From Bacilli bacterium (lineage in GTDB: Bacteria; Bacillota_I; Bacilli_A; RF39; UBA660): 64,000 bases of DNA. Where the stretch lies: positions 128,661 to 192,660 of the forward strand of contig JAFSDH010000004.1 of assembly GCA_017436345.1 (NCBI GenBank). Direction: 5' to 3'. Position numbers and translations under genes: made by a program. How positions within the stretch are numbered: the first letter of the stretch is position 1; every line of letters starts with the position of its first letter. The notes under the pieces were generated by a model. That model did no database searches, was not told the origin of the DNA, and worked only from the letters and a program-made list of their open reading frames with translations. Below are positions 32,736 through 42,279 of this stretch, one piece after another.

Positions 32736-35700
32736 ATGAGTAGAAAAAAAGAAGAAGCAATTAAAAGTAGTGGCAAAAGAAAAAAAGAATTAGAAGAAGT
32801 TGTAGATGTAATTAATTCCTTTTATTCTGAATATAGTAATAAATTAGGGAAGTTAAATCCCAATGACTTTGATGAAAGAGCAAAAGCAACTAAGTTCTTT
32901 ACTAGAGAAACTAAAACTTTAAGAAATGAAATAAAAACTTATATTCAATTAGGATATTCAGAAGAAGCTGCTCTAAGAAGAGTTTTACCAAAAGCATATG
33001 CGGTTGTAAAAGTTGCTAGTAATTTTTTATGGAATAAACCACATTATGATGTTCAATTAATTGGTGGTATTTTATTAAATGAGGGTTATGCATCAGAAAT
33101 GGCAACAGGTGAAGGGAAAACCCTAACAGCTGCCTTGCCAACTTATTTAAATGCTTTATTAGGAAAAGGTGCTCATGTTATTACTCCTAATGGATATCTT
33201 GCTAAACGTGACCAAGAAGAGATGAGCGAGTTATACGAACTAATGGGTATGACTTGTGGTTTGGTTCAAGAAAGAGGAAAAATTAGTGAAGAAGAAATTC
33301 AAGCAAAAGTAGAAGAAATATTAGAAGTAAAGATAGATAAATACACTGAAGGTGCAAAAACAGAAGATGAGCATCGTGAATTAGTAAAAAAATTCTTTGC
33401 AGATAAAAAAAATGCTATTGATATTCATCAAGCAAGAACTCTTGCTCGTGAAGCATTACAAAAAGAAGATATTTTAAGAAGACAACAAGCTTATGCAGCA
33501 GATATAACATATGGTTCTGCATCAGCAGTTGCATTCGATTACTTATTTGATGATATAGAAAAAAATTCTGCTAACATGGTACAAAGAAAAGGACTTCCTA
33601 ACTTTGCGGTAGTAGATGAAGTTGATGCTGTATTATTTGATGATGCAACAACACCGTTTAGCTTATCAGGTAATCAAACTGATGAAGAAATTGCCATTAC
33701 AAGAGAAGAACAAAAAGCTGCTGAAAAAAGAATAAGATTAGCTAACTGGGCAGTATATAAAATTATTACCGAAAGTGAAAACCTTGCTAAAAGAAATAGT
33801 AAAGCTGGGTTAAAAGATCGACTAGTCTTAACAATAAAAGATGAACATAGTTTTGAAGATTTGTTAAAAGGTGCAGCTGTTGAAACAGAAGAGTATGATA
33901 TGACAAGGGCATTGCTTATTAATGCTAATACTAAAGAATATAAACTTACAACAGTAGGTGAAACAATTATATTCCAATACTTCTGTTTGAAAGATTTAAC
34001 AAGAATCTTAAAAGAAAATAAAGACTTTATTCTTGGATTAAAAGAAGATGGAGAACAAGTTTATCGCGAAGGATATGATTATGAAATAAAAAATGATCGT
34101 ATCGTTATGGAACCACGTGCTTTAGCTCATCTAATAATTAGTGGACAAATTCCTGAATTAACAGCTTGTTATAATCGTTTTGGATTAGAAGATAGAATAA
34201 AATATCAACCTGAAATAGATAATGCTCTAAGGGCTTGGTTTATTTTAGAAGAAGATGTTGATTATAAATTAAGTGTACCAAGTGATGCTAAGTCACCTAA
34301 AGAAAGAATAATTTCTTTAGTAATGAATGGACGTACTGCTGAAGGACGTGTATATTCAAATGGACTACAACAAGCAATTGAAGCAAAAGAAGAAGTGAAA
34401 AAAGGAAGTAAATTTACTATCCGTGGAACAAAGATAAAAAATACTTTAGCATCTATTCCAACAGCCTCATTCTTTGGTAGATATCAAAAATTTGCTGGTA
34501 TGACTGGTACTGCTGCCATATCTGCATTTGAAGAATTATATGGATTACCAACTCATGAAGTACCAAGAAATAAACCAAGGCAAGTTATAGATCGTGGAGA
34601 AAGAATGTATTCGAGTAGTGCCTCAAAAAATGAAGCAATATTTCAAGAAGTATTAGCTTCTCATAAAAAAGGACAACCAGTACTTTTATCAACGGTATCA
34701 ATTGAAGAAAGTCAAAAACTATTTGCATATCTTGATAGAAGATTTAAAGAAGAAGGAATTGATGTAAAAATTCCAGTATTAAATGCAAATGTTGATAAAT
34801 TAGAAGAAGAAGCTGAAATTGTTTCAAAAGCAGGACTACCAGGAGCTATTACAATCTCAACAGAAATGGCTGGACGTGGAACCGATATCAAATTAGGAGG
34901 AGAAGTTCCTGATGTTGGTGATTTAATGAGAATGATTGGCGAAAGTCGTGTTGCTGCAACGATTACTGCTTTAGAAAAAATGGGAAAAGTAAATCATGAA
35001 AATCGTGAGAAAATGGAAGAACATGTTAGAAGAAAAGTATTCTCACTAGAAAATGAAGATGAATTAGAACAAGCTGCTATTAAAAGAAGAAGTGCTATTA
35101 AAGCTAAAAAAGATCAAATGGAAAAGGAAGTTTTAGCAGCAGGTGGTTTAAAAGTTATTGGTTCAGGACACTTTGCTTATTCAAGAGTTGACGATCAAGT
35201 AAAAGGTCGTTGTGGACGTCAAGGAAATAAAGGAGAAGTAATATTCTTTAATGATCGTGAAGACTTGCTTAGAATAGGAGTTCCTAAAACTAAAGCTGAC
35301 GCTTTCCAACAACAAGCTACTCGTGGACCAATTATTGAAGAACCTGGTCATGTAACACCATTAAGTGATGCAATCTATGATGCACAATCAAGAACAGAAG
35401 AAATCACAAAAGCAAGCATTAAACAAAGTCAAGAAATCGAAAATGAAGTAGCAAAGTATAGACGTATCTTAAGAACTCAAAAAGAAACAATCAAAGATAA
35501 CAATGACTATGTAGATGTTGTTGATTTTATGATAGAAGAAACGGTTAAATCTGTATTAATGCGAAGCTCTAAAAAGGAAGAACCATTATTTACTGATAAA
35601 ACAAGAATATCAAATGCTAGAATTGATATTGATGAACTAATATCTTTATCTAGTGAATTCTTAGGTGTTGAATTAAGACCAGAAGAAATAAAGAGTTTTA

Positions 35701-36323
35701 AAACACTTGGAGAAATTAGAGAACATATTACTGAAAAAAGTAAAAAATCTCTTACAGCGAGCGTTGAAGAAAAAGGAAAAGAACAAGTTAATTTAGAATG
35801 TAAAGAAGTAGTTGATAAATTCCTAAGTAGAATTTGGTATGATTATGAACATTATGTAGAAAATATAAAACATCAAACAATGCTAAATAAAATGGCTCAA
35901 ATTAATATGGATGGATTAATAGCATATCAATTAGATCAAGCTTTTGCACATTGTGTTGAATCTGAAAGAGCAATGATTGTTAGAGAAATAATCAATCCTA
36001 AATATAGAGAAAAGTTAAAAGGTGTTGAACCAAGAACTGAATTAGTTCCTGTAAGAGTAACACCAGATGGTGTAAAAAGAGTTGAACGTGACTATGATAA
36101 AAAAGAACAAGAAATTATAGAACAAATGAAAGAAGAGGGTCTAGAAGAAAAAACAAGTGCAAGTAATATATCAAATTTACAACCAAGACCACGTATTTTT
36201 ACACTGGTAAATAAAGCTAAATTAAATCAAGATTCTGTTACTTTAGGTGGAGTTAGTAAACCATCTATTGATGAAGAACTTGTATCGCTAGATTTTGGAG
36301 ATACTGCAAGGGGAAAAAGATAG
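32736..36323 (+). CDS. secA: SecA-family preprotein translocase ATPase, long divergent form
   Basis: Start ATG 32736 follows GAGGTG. The 1195-aa protein is far longer than a typical SecA (about 800-900). It keeps the SecA motor motifs: MATGEGKTLTAALPTY (Walker A, about 122-130), VVDEVDAVLFDDATTPF (Walker B), FAGMTGTAAISAFEE, and EMAGRGTDIKLGG plus VDDQVKGRCGRQGNKGE in the second RecA-like domain. Several usually invariant positions differ: standard SecA reads DEVDSILIDEARTP and RIDNQLRGRSGRQGD. It has no C-terminal zinc/SEC-C tail. It drives proteins through SecYEG. It may be the only SecA with expanded substrate domains, or an accessory SecA2; the window cannot tell. Monocistronic. Confidence 0.88.
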   Translation: MSRKKEEAIKSSGKRKKELEEVVDVINSFYSEYSNKLGKLNPNDFDERAKATKFFTRETKTLRNEIKTYIQLGYSEEAALRRVLPKAYAVVKVASNFLWNKPHYDVQLIGGILLNEGYASEMATGEGKTLTAALPTYLNALLGKGAHVITPNGYLAKRDQEEMSELYELMGMTCGLVQERGKISEEEIQAKVEEILEVKIDKYTEGAKTEDEHRELVKKFFADKKNAIDIHQARTLAREALQKEDILRRQQAYAADITYGSASAVAFDYLFDDIEKNSANMVQRKGLPNFAVVDEVDAVLFDDATTPFSLSGNQTDEEIAITREEQKAAEKRIRLANWAVYKIITESENLAKRNSKAGLKDRLVLTIKDEHSFEDLLKGAAVETEEYDMTRALLINANTKEYKLTTVGETIIFQYFCLKDLTRILKENKDFILGLKEDGEQVYREGYDYEIKNDRIVMEPRALAHLIISGQIPELTACYNRFGLEDRIKYQPEIDNALRAWFILEEDVDYKLSVPSDAKSPKERIISLVMNGRTAEGRVYSNGLQQAIEAKEEVKKGSKFTIRGTKIKNTLASIPTASFFGRYQKFAGMTGTAAISAFEELYGLPTHEVPRNKPRQVIDRGERMYSSSASKNEAIFQEVLASHKKGQPVLLSTVSIEESQKLFAYLDRRFKEEGIDVKIPVLNANVDKLEEEAEIVSKAGLPGAITISTEMAGRGTDIKLGGEVPDVGDLMRMIGESRVAATITALEKMGKVNHENREKMEEHVRRKVFSLENEDELEQAAIKRRSAIKAKKDQMEKEVLAAGGLKVIGSGHFAYSRVDDQVKGRCGRQGNKGEVIFFNDREDLLRIGVPKTKADAFQQQATRGPIIEEPGHVTPLSDAIYDAQSRTEEITKASIKQSQEIENEVAKYRRILRTQKETIKDNNDYVDVVDFMIEETVKSVLMRSSKKEEPLFTDKTRISNARIDIDELISLSSEFLGVELRPEEIKSFKTLGEIREHITEKSKKSLTASVEEKGKEQVNLECKEVVDKFLSRIWYDYEHYVENIKHQTMLNKMAQINMDGLIAYQLDQAFAHCVESERAMIVREIINPKYREKLKGVEPRTELVPVRVTPDGVKRVERDYDKKEQEIIEQMKEEGLEEKTSASNISNLQPRPRIFTLVNKAKLNQDSVTLGGVSKPSIDEELVSLDFGDTARGKR

Positions 36324-36332
36324 TAAAAACAT

Positions 36333-36366
36333 AAGAAAAAGATGTAAAAAATCTTTTTCTTTTTTT
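36333..36366 (+). terminator. Intrinsic terminator of secA
   Basis: AAGAAAAAGAT pairs with ATCTTTTTCTT around GTAAAAA, with T residues following. Confidence 0.8.
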
Positions 36367-36374
36367 AATGATTG

Positions 36375-36383
36375 TGATATAAT
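36375..36383 (+). promoter_or_regulatory. Extended -10 promoter of ppdK
   Basis: TGA directly before TATAAT (36378-36383). Confidence 0.55.
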
Positions 36384-36422
36384 TTAGTCATGCATGTAAT
36401 TATGAAAGGAAGATGAAAAAAT

Positions 36423-39044
36423 ATGAAGTATGTTTATTCTTTCAAAGAAGGAAATAAAGATATGCGTGAACTACTTGGTGGAAAGGGAGCAAACCTTGCA
36501 GAAATGACAGGAATTGGACTTCCAGTACCAAGAGGATTCACAGTTACAACAGAAGCATGTACAAAATATTATGACGACGGAAAGATGATTAGTGAAGAAA
36601 TCGTTAATCAAATTTACGAAAAGTTAGAAGAACTTGAAACTGTTTCTGGAAAGAAAATGGGAGATGCCCAAAATCCATTACTAGTATCAGTAAGAAGTGG
36701 TGCTAGAGCTAGTATGCCTGGTATGATGGATACAGTACTTAACTTAGGTATGAATGATGAAGTAGCAAAAGGATTTGCTGAAGTTACTCAAAACCCAAGA
36801 TTTGTATATGATAGCTATAGAAGATTTATTCAAATGTTCTCAGATGTAGTTATGGGATTCCCAAAAAGTTCATTTGAAAGATTATTTGATAAAATTAAGG
36901 AAGAAAAGCATGTTGAATTCGATACAGAATTAACTGCTGAAGACTTAATGGAAGTTGTAGAAATCTACAAAGGTGAATATGAAAAACACGCTGGAGTAGC
37001 ATTCCCACAAGATCCAAAAGAACAACTTTTAGAAGCTGTTAAAGCCGTATTTAGAAGTTGGAATAACGACAGAGCTATTACTTATCGTCGTTTAAATGAT
37101 ATTCCAGGTAGCTGGGGAACAGCTGTAAACGTTCAAGAAATGGTTTATGGTAACCGTGGTGAAACATCTGGTACAGGTGTTGCATTTACAAGAAACCCTG
37201 CAACAGGTGAAAAGAAATTATTCGGGGAATATTTAATGAACGCTCAAGGTGAAGACGTTGTTGCTGGTATTCGTACACCTCAATCAATCGACACTTTAAA
37301 AGAAGTAATGCCTGAATGTTATGATGAATTTGTTAAAATTTGTGATATTCTAGAAAATCATTATAAAGATATGCAAGACATGGAATTTACTATTGAAGAT
37401 GGACATTTATTCATGTTACAAACAAGAAATGGTAAAAGAACTGCTGCTGCTGCATTAAAAATTGCTGTAGATTTAGTTAATGAAGGAATGATTACTAAGG
37501 AAGAAGCTTTATTAAAAGTTGAACCAAAACAATTAGATCAATTACTTCACCCAATGTTCGATGCTGAAAGTTTAAAAGCTGGAACAGTTATCGCTAAAGG
37601 GTTAGCTGCATCACCTGGTGCTGCAACAGGTAAAATCTATTTCACAGCTGAAGATGTAATGGCTGCTCATGAAGCTGGAGAAAAAGACTTATTATTAGTA
37701 AGACTTGAAACTTCACCAGAAGATATCGAAGGTATGAACCTTGCTCATGGTATCTTAACAATTCGTGGTGGTATGACATCTCACGCTGCTGTAGTTGCTC
37801 GTGGAATGGGTACTTGTTGTGTATCTGGTTGTGGTGAATTAAAAATAGATGAAGAAGCTAAAACAGTTACTGCTCCTAATGGTGTAACTTACCATGAAGG
37901 AGATTGGATGAGTTTAGATGGTACTACAGGTAATGTTTATGGTGAACAAATTAAAACTGTAGATCCAGAAATTTCAGGAGACTTCGGAACATTCATGGGA
38001 TGGGCTGATGAAGTTAGAGTATTAAAAGTTAGAACAAATGCTGACTCACCTAAAGATGCAATGGTTGCTCGTAAATATGGTGCAGAAGGTATCGGACTTT
38101 GTCGTACAGAACACATGTTCTTTGAAGCTGAAAGAATTTTCAACTTCCGTCGTATGATTACAGCTGAAACTGTTGAAGCTCGTGAAGAAGCATTAGAAAA
38201 AATTCTTCCATATCAAAGAGATGACTTTGAAGGATTATTTAGAGCAATGGAAGGTTATGGAGTAACAATCCGTTTCTTAGACCCACCTCTACATGAATTC
38301 TTACCTCATACAGATGAAGAAATTAAACCACTTGCTGAAAGTTTAGGAATTACTTTCGAAGCATTAAAAGCAAGAGTAGAAAGCTTAAAAGAATTTAACC
38401 CAATGATGGGACATCGTGGATGCCGTCTAGCTGTTACTTATCCAGAAATCGCTAGAATGCAAACAAGAGCTGTTATTGAAGCAGCAATTAAGGTTAACAA
38501 AGATGGTATCGCTGTTACTCCTGAAATTATGATTCCACTTGTTGGAGATATTAAAGAATTACAATACGTTAAAAATGTTGTAGTTGAAACAGCAGATAAA
38601 TTAATCGCAGAATCTGGAATTGAAATGAATTACCATGTTGGTACAATGATCGAAATTCCTCGTGCTGCATTAACTGCTGATAAGATTGCTGAAGAAGCTG
38701 AATTCTTCTCATTCGGAACTAACGATTTAACTCAAATGACTTATGGATTCTCAAGAGATGATGCTGCTAAGTTCTTATCTGATTACTATGCAAAACAAAT
38801 CTTCGAATCAGATCCATTCGCAAGAGTTGACCAAACTGGTGTTGGAGAATTAATGAGAATTGCTGTAGAAAAAGGAAGAGCTACTCGTCCAGATATCAAA
38901 CTTGGTATCTGTGGAGAACATGGTGGAGATCCATCAAGTGTTGAATTCTGTCACGCTTTAGGATTAACATATGTATCATGTAGTCCATTTAGAGTACCTA
39001 TAGCAAGACTTGCTGCTGCACAAGCCGCTGTAAAAAATAAATAA
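36423..39044 (+). CDS. ppdK: Pyruvate, phosphate dikinase
   Basis: The 873-aa enzyme interconverts PEP, AMP and PPi with pyruvate, ATP and phosphate. Features in order: ATP-grasp domain (LLGGKGANLAEMTGIGLPVP at about 18-37, and VSVRSGARASMPGMMDT), the phosphohistidine domain with catalytic His in RGGMTSHAAVVARGMG (about 455), and the PEP-binding barrel with LCRTEHMFF, GTNDLTQMT and the catalytic Cys in GICGEHGGDPSS (about 828). It is the usual length. GC is a little higher and codons more selected than in neighbours, suggesting high expression. Monocistronic. With pyk also present, it may run either in glycolysis with PPi or toward PEP. Confidence 0.98.
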   Translation: MKYVYSFKEGNKDMRELLGGKGANLAEMTGIGLPVPRGFTVTTEACTKYYDDGKMISEEIVNQIYEKLEELETVSGKKMGDAQNPLLVSVRSGARASMPGMMDTVLNLGMNDEVAKGFAEVTQNPRFVYDSYRRFIQMFSDVVMGFPKSSFERLFDKIKEEKHVEFDTELTAEDLMEVVEIYKGEYEKHAGVAFPQDPKEQLLEAVKAVFRSWNNDRAITYRRLNDIPGSWGTAVNVQEMVYGNRGETSGTGVAFTRNPATGEKKLFGEYLMNAQGEDVVAGIRTPQSIDTLKEVMPECYDEFVKICDILENHYKDMQDMEFTIEDGHLFMLQTRNGKRTAAAALKIAVDLVNEGMITKEEALLKVEPKQLDQLLHPMFDAESLKAGTVIAKGLAASPGAATGKIYFTAEDVMAAHEAGEKDLLLVRLETSPEDIEGMNLAHGILTIRGGMTSHAAVVARGMGTCCVSGCGELKIDEEAKTVTAPNGVTYHEGDWMSLDGTTGNVYGEQIKTVDPEISGDFGTFMGWADEVRVLKVRTNADSPKDAMVARKYGAEGIGLCRTEHMFFEAERIFNFRRMITAETVEAREEALEKILPYQRDDFEGLFRAMEGYGVTIRFLDPPLHEFLPHTDEEIKPLAESLGITFEALKARVESLKEFNPMMGHRGCRLAVTYPEIARMQTRAVIEAAIKVNKDGIAVTPEIMIPLVGDIKELQYVKNVVVETADKLIAESGIEMNYHVGTMIEIPRAALTADKIAEEAEFFSFGTNDLTQMTYGFSRDDAAKFLSDYYAKQIFESDPFARVDQTGVGELMRIAVEKGRATRPDIKLGICGEHGGDPSSVEFCHALGLTYVSCSPFRVPIARLAAAQAAVKNK

Positions 39045-39055
39045 TTACAAAAACT

Positions 39056-39083
39056 AAGACTAGAGAAATCTAGTCTTTTTTTT
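39056..39083 (+). terminator. Intrinsic terminator of ppdK
   Basis: AAGACTAGA pairs with TCTAGTCTT around GAAA, followed by a T tract. Confidence 0.9.
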
Positions 39084-39123
39084 GAAAAAAATATATAAAT
39101 GACAGTTTGTTTTATAATATTTA

Positions 39124-39132
39124 TGCTATAAT
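39124..39132 (+). promoter_or_regulatory. Extended -10 promoter of the beta-helix surface protein
   Basis: TGC directly before TATAAT (39127-39132); another TATAAT-like stretch lies 15 bases upstream. Confidence 0.5.
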
Positions 39133-39158
39133 AACTATGATAGGAAGGTGTGGCAATT

Positions 39159-41708
39159 ATGAAAAAAAGATTTTTAACATTAACACTTTGTTTGTTAGCT
39201 TTAATAATATTGGTGAACTATAATTGGACTGTTAAGTTTAATAGTATAGAAAAGAAAACATATTATAGTTCAACTGAACAATTAAATTTAATTTCTGGGA
39301 CTTATACTTCAAACGATGGTAAAACAATTAAAATTGATGAAAATTCAAGTGTAATATATGAAAATACATATTCGTTAAGTTTAGCAAAATCAAATAGAGG
39401 AAGTACCATTACAGGGAAAATAGGTAGTGATAAGAAGTCTGTAACTTTTTACCAATTAAATGATTCAACAATAATGAGTGATGCATCTGTAACGTATACA
39501 CATAGTGGTACGAGTTCTGTGCTACTAGAAAATACAATTTTCAAATTAACAAAAACAATAGAAACAAACGAATCTGGAAAAATAGAATTATATGATAATG
39601 ATATGTTAATCAATAAATACAATTCTTTACAAGATGCAGTTGATAGTGCTAATGATGGAAATACTATAAAAATAATTGATGATTTAGATGTCAGTGGTGC
39701 TACATACATTAATAAAAATATAAAAATAGACGGAAATAATAAAACATTAAATTATTCAACTTGGTCAAATGGTGTGTTTGTTTTAGAAGAAGATTCAACA
39801 TTAGAAATAAAGCAACTTACAATTGATGGTGGAAGTAAGGATTTTAAAGTTGATTACGATAGCGTAACTTACAACGACTATAATATTCCATTAATAAATA
39901 CTACAAATGATATTAAACAAAACTTACCTGCGATAATATCAAAAGGAAATCTTACAATAAATAATTTAAAAATACAAAATATATATAGTACTAACGGATC
40001 AGCACTTAAAATAGCAAGAGGAAATGCGACTATAAACAATAGTGAATTTTTTCATAACAGAGCATCTGTTGGTGGAGCAATATATATAGGAAGTGCATTT
40101 AGAACTGGTCAAACAGAGTATTCTGTATCTAATGTAAAATTTAATAAAACACAATTTAAAAATAATTATTCAACAGCAGGTGGTGGAGCAATTTATATTA
40201 TACATACCGGTGCTGCAAAATTTGATAATTGTGAATTTATATCAAATACAACAAGTTCAAGCGCCGGATATGGTGGTGCTATATTCATAAATAAAAACAG
40301 TGTTAAAGTTAATGGTAAAACATACAATTCAACAGGGCATTCTAAAGGACTTGATTTCCCACAAATTAAAATCAACGATACGATATTTGATAATAATTGG
40401 GCAGGAAATGATGGATTTGCGATTCAAAATTATGAAGCTGAGCTTGATGTAAATAATATTACTTTTAAAAACAATGTTGGGGTAAGTAAATCAAGTAGTG
40501 TAGCAACATTTTCAGTATATGTCATGAGAGATGGAGAATATGCAAATCAAAAAATAAATAATTCAATATTTGAAAAAAATAAAGGACCAGTATCATGTAT
40601 TGGAGATCATGGTACATTAACAAGTTTTGATATAAAAAATACCAAATTTATAGAAAATGAAGGTGGTAGAAGTATATATTTCTTAACAGGAGTAGCAACA
40701 ATTAATAAATGTGAATTTATAAAAGATAAATCAACTGCTTCGACTATATATGCTTTACCATGCGATTATGAAGAATATTATGTTGGTAGTGGTGTTGATA
40801 AACCAACAATAAAAATAATAGATTCAAGTTTTGAAAATGCGCTTGGCAACTATGATATTGTTTCTGCAACATATGACGATGACGATTATATAAAATCTGA
40901 AATTATCTTTGAAGGAACTAATACATTAAATGTAGATTTAACAGATGCAAACTACTTAATAGTTAATGGAACTCATAATGGTAATATAAGATTAGATCGT
41001 AATACTTTTGTTGGAACTCACTTGATATATGCGAATAACAGTGAAACAAAAGGTGAAATTATTGATAGAAAACTAGTAATATATTATAAAAATCTAGAAA
41101 ATAAAGATACAAGTTTAGAAATATATATTCCAGAAGGTCAAGAAATCACTCCATATTACGTTAATCAACAACTTGATATAGAAAAAGAAGGTTATTTATT
41201 ATATTTCTATAATGAACCAGAATATTCAACAAAATGGGATTACCAAACAACAAAGAATAAAACTATTTATGGTAATTGGGAAGAACATAATCATGACCTA
41301 AAAGTAACTAAAAAAGACAACATGCTAATAGAAAGATGTGAATGCGGTAAAATAGGAAATAAACTCTATTTACAAAAACCAAAAAAATTAAATTATGATG
41401 GAGAGATTAAACCTATCGAAGTAATAAATGAACTTGGCATATTAGAAACTGATTATCAGATTGTTTATTCATTAAAAAATAGTAATGGTTCATGGACTAC
41501 AATAAATGAAGTTCCGATTAATAAGGGAATTTACAAAGCAAAATTAACTTATAATGAATTAAGTATCGAAGTTGAATATGAAATACTTGGCGATATTGAA
41601 AATCCTAATACAGGTATCGAAGTAAATATATACATTTTTTTCACTATAATTATAATTAGTAGTATTGGAATTATATTTGTAAATAAAAAAATTATTAAGT
41701 TTAATTAG
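39159..41708 (+). CDS. Cell-wall-anchored beta-helix surface protein with NPNTG sorting signal
   Basis: ATG 39159 follows GGAAGG. The 849-aa product has a signal peptide (KKRFLTLTLCLLALIILV), a lipocalin-like or beta N-terminal region, and a long right-handed parallel beta-helix (about 160-600). The helix repeats read like NGSALKIARGNATINNSEF and GGAIYI. After a Cys-containing linker, the C-terminus has NPNTG (815-819), a hydrophobic helix and a short tail with Lys residues. That is the layout of a sortase substrate, with N-P-x-T-G replacing the usual L-P-x-T-G. It should be covalently attached to the wall by a sortase. Role may be adhesion or glycan binding; no catalytic residues can be named. 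No sortase is in the window. Confidence 0.85.
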   Translation: MKKRFLTLTLCLLALIILVNYNWTVKFNSIEKKTYYSSTEQLNLISGTYTSNDGKTIKIDENSSVIYENTYSLSLAKSNRGSTITGKIGSDKKSVTFYQLNDSTIMSDASVTYTHSGTSSVLLENTIFKLTKTIETNESGKIELYDNDMLINKYNSLQDAVDSANDGNTIKIIDDLDVSGATYINKNIKIDGNNKTLNYSTWSNGVFVLEEDSTLEIKQLTIDGGSKDFKVDYDSVTYNDYNIPLINTTNDIKQNLPAIISKGNLTINNLKIQNIYSTNGSALKIARGNATINNSEFFHNRASVGGAIYIGSAFRTGQTEYSVSNVKFNKTQFKNNYSTAGGGAIYIIHTGAAKFDNCEFISNTTSSSAGYGGAIFINKNSVKVNGKTYNSTGHSKGLDFPQIKINDTIFDNNWAGNDGFAIQNYEAELDVNNITFKNNVGVSKSSSVATFSVYVMRDGEYANQKINNSIFEKNKGPVSCIGDHGTLTSFDIKNTKFIENEGGRSIYFLTGVATINKCEFIKDKSTASTIYALPCDYEEYYVGSGVDKPTIKIIDSSFENALGNYDIVSATYDDDDYIKSEIIFEGTNTLNVDLTDANYLIVNGTHNGNIRLDRNTFVGTHLIYANNSETKGEIIDRKLVIYYKNLENKDTSLEIYIPEGQEITPYYVNQQLDIEKEGYLLYFYNEPEYSTKWDYQTTKNKTIYGNWEEHNHDLKVTKKDNMLIERCECGKIGNKLYLQKPKKLNYDGEIKPIEVINELGILETDYQIVYSLKNSNGSWTTINEVPINKGIYKAKLTYNELSIEVEYEILGDIENPNTGIEVNIYIFFTIIIISSIGIIFVNKKIIKFN

Positions 41709-41747
41709 AATGTAGATAATTAGTAATTTATTAAATTGTTATATGAA

Positions 41748-41774
41748 AAAAGTCTAGATAATTCTAGACTTTTT
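41748..41774 (+). terminator. Intrinsic terminator of the beta-helix gene
   Basis: AAAAGTCTAGA pairs with TCTAGACTTTT around TAAT, followed by T. Confidence 0.85.
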
Positions 41775-41836
41775 ATATTGTTTCAATTAAACAAATATTT
41801 TAAAAACACGTTTGTATATTTATAGGTTGTGATAAA

Positions 41837-42164
41837 ATGTCTAAAAGAATGATTAATGATTTATTGAGAGATGGAGTCAAAAATAAAAATTCATTTTAAT
41901 GAATATGCAATTAAAAAGTATGGTTGTAGTGAATTAGATTTAAAAATATTTCACGAAGATTATAAAGATGCTATTATATATTATCAAAAGCATAATAATA
42001 GAAAAATAATAAGTGGAACTTTATTAACGTTAGTTGGTGTGTTAAGAAATGATGTAGAATATGATTTAAAAAGAGAAAATTCATATATATTAAAAGAAAT
42101 AATCTTTCAAGATGTGGCAGAAGACCATAGTAAATTGAGAACTTTAATTAATAAAAAAAACTAA
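41837..42164 (+). pseudogene. Decayed paralogue of the 17224 gene
   Basis: A frame from ATG 41837 runs 20 codons and stops at 41899. A second frame from ATG 41871 (97 aa, to 42164) continues with KIHFNEYAIKKYGC, which matches KIRFNEYAIKKYGC of the 17224 protein. The two frames join near an A-rich run (41879-41889), so a one-base frameshift is likely. Both hydrophobic segments are missing, replaced by a short GTLLTLVGVLRND, while the soluble C-terminal part (YDLKRENSYILKE) is retained. It may still make the shorter protein, but ATG 41871 has only a weak, close GAGAG. Loss of function is the simpler reading. Confidence 0.6.
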
Positions 42165-42249
42165 TTTTATTATTAAAATTTGGCTTTTTTAATTTTTTCT
42201 TAATATTTACAAAAAAAGCTAAAAAAAACTTTCAACCTATAGTAATTTT

Positions 42250-42258
42250 TGCTATAAT
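42250..42258 (+). promoter_or_regulatory. Extended -10 promoter of the PfkB kinase gene
   Basis: TGC directly before TATAAT (42253-42258). Confidence 0.5.
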
Positions 42259-42279
42259 AAAATAAAAGGTGATATGGGT

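Noticed and set aside
42165..42200. AT-rich inverted repeat after the decayed gene as terminator
   Set aside because: The AATTTTA/TAAAATT stem is pure A/T and not followed directly by a T run.
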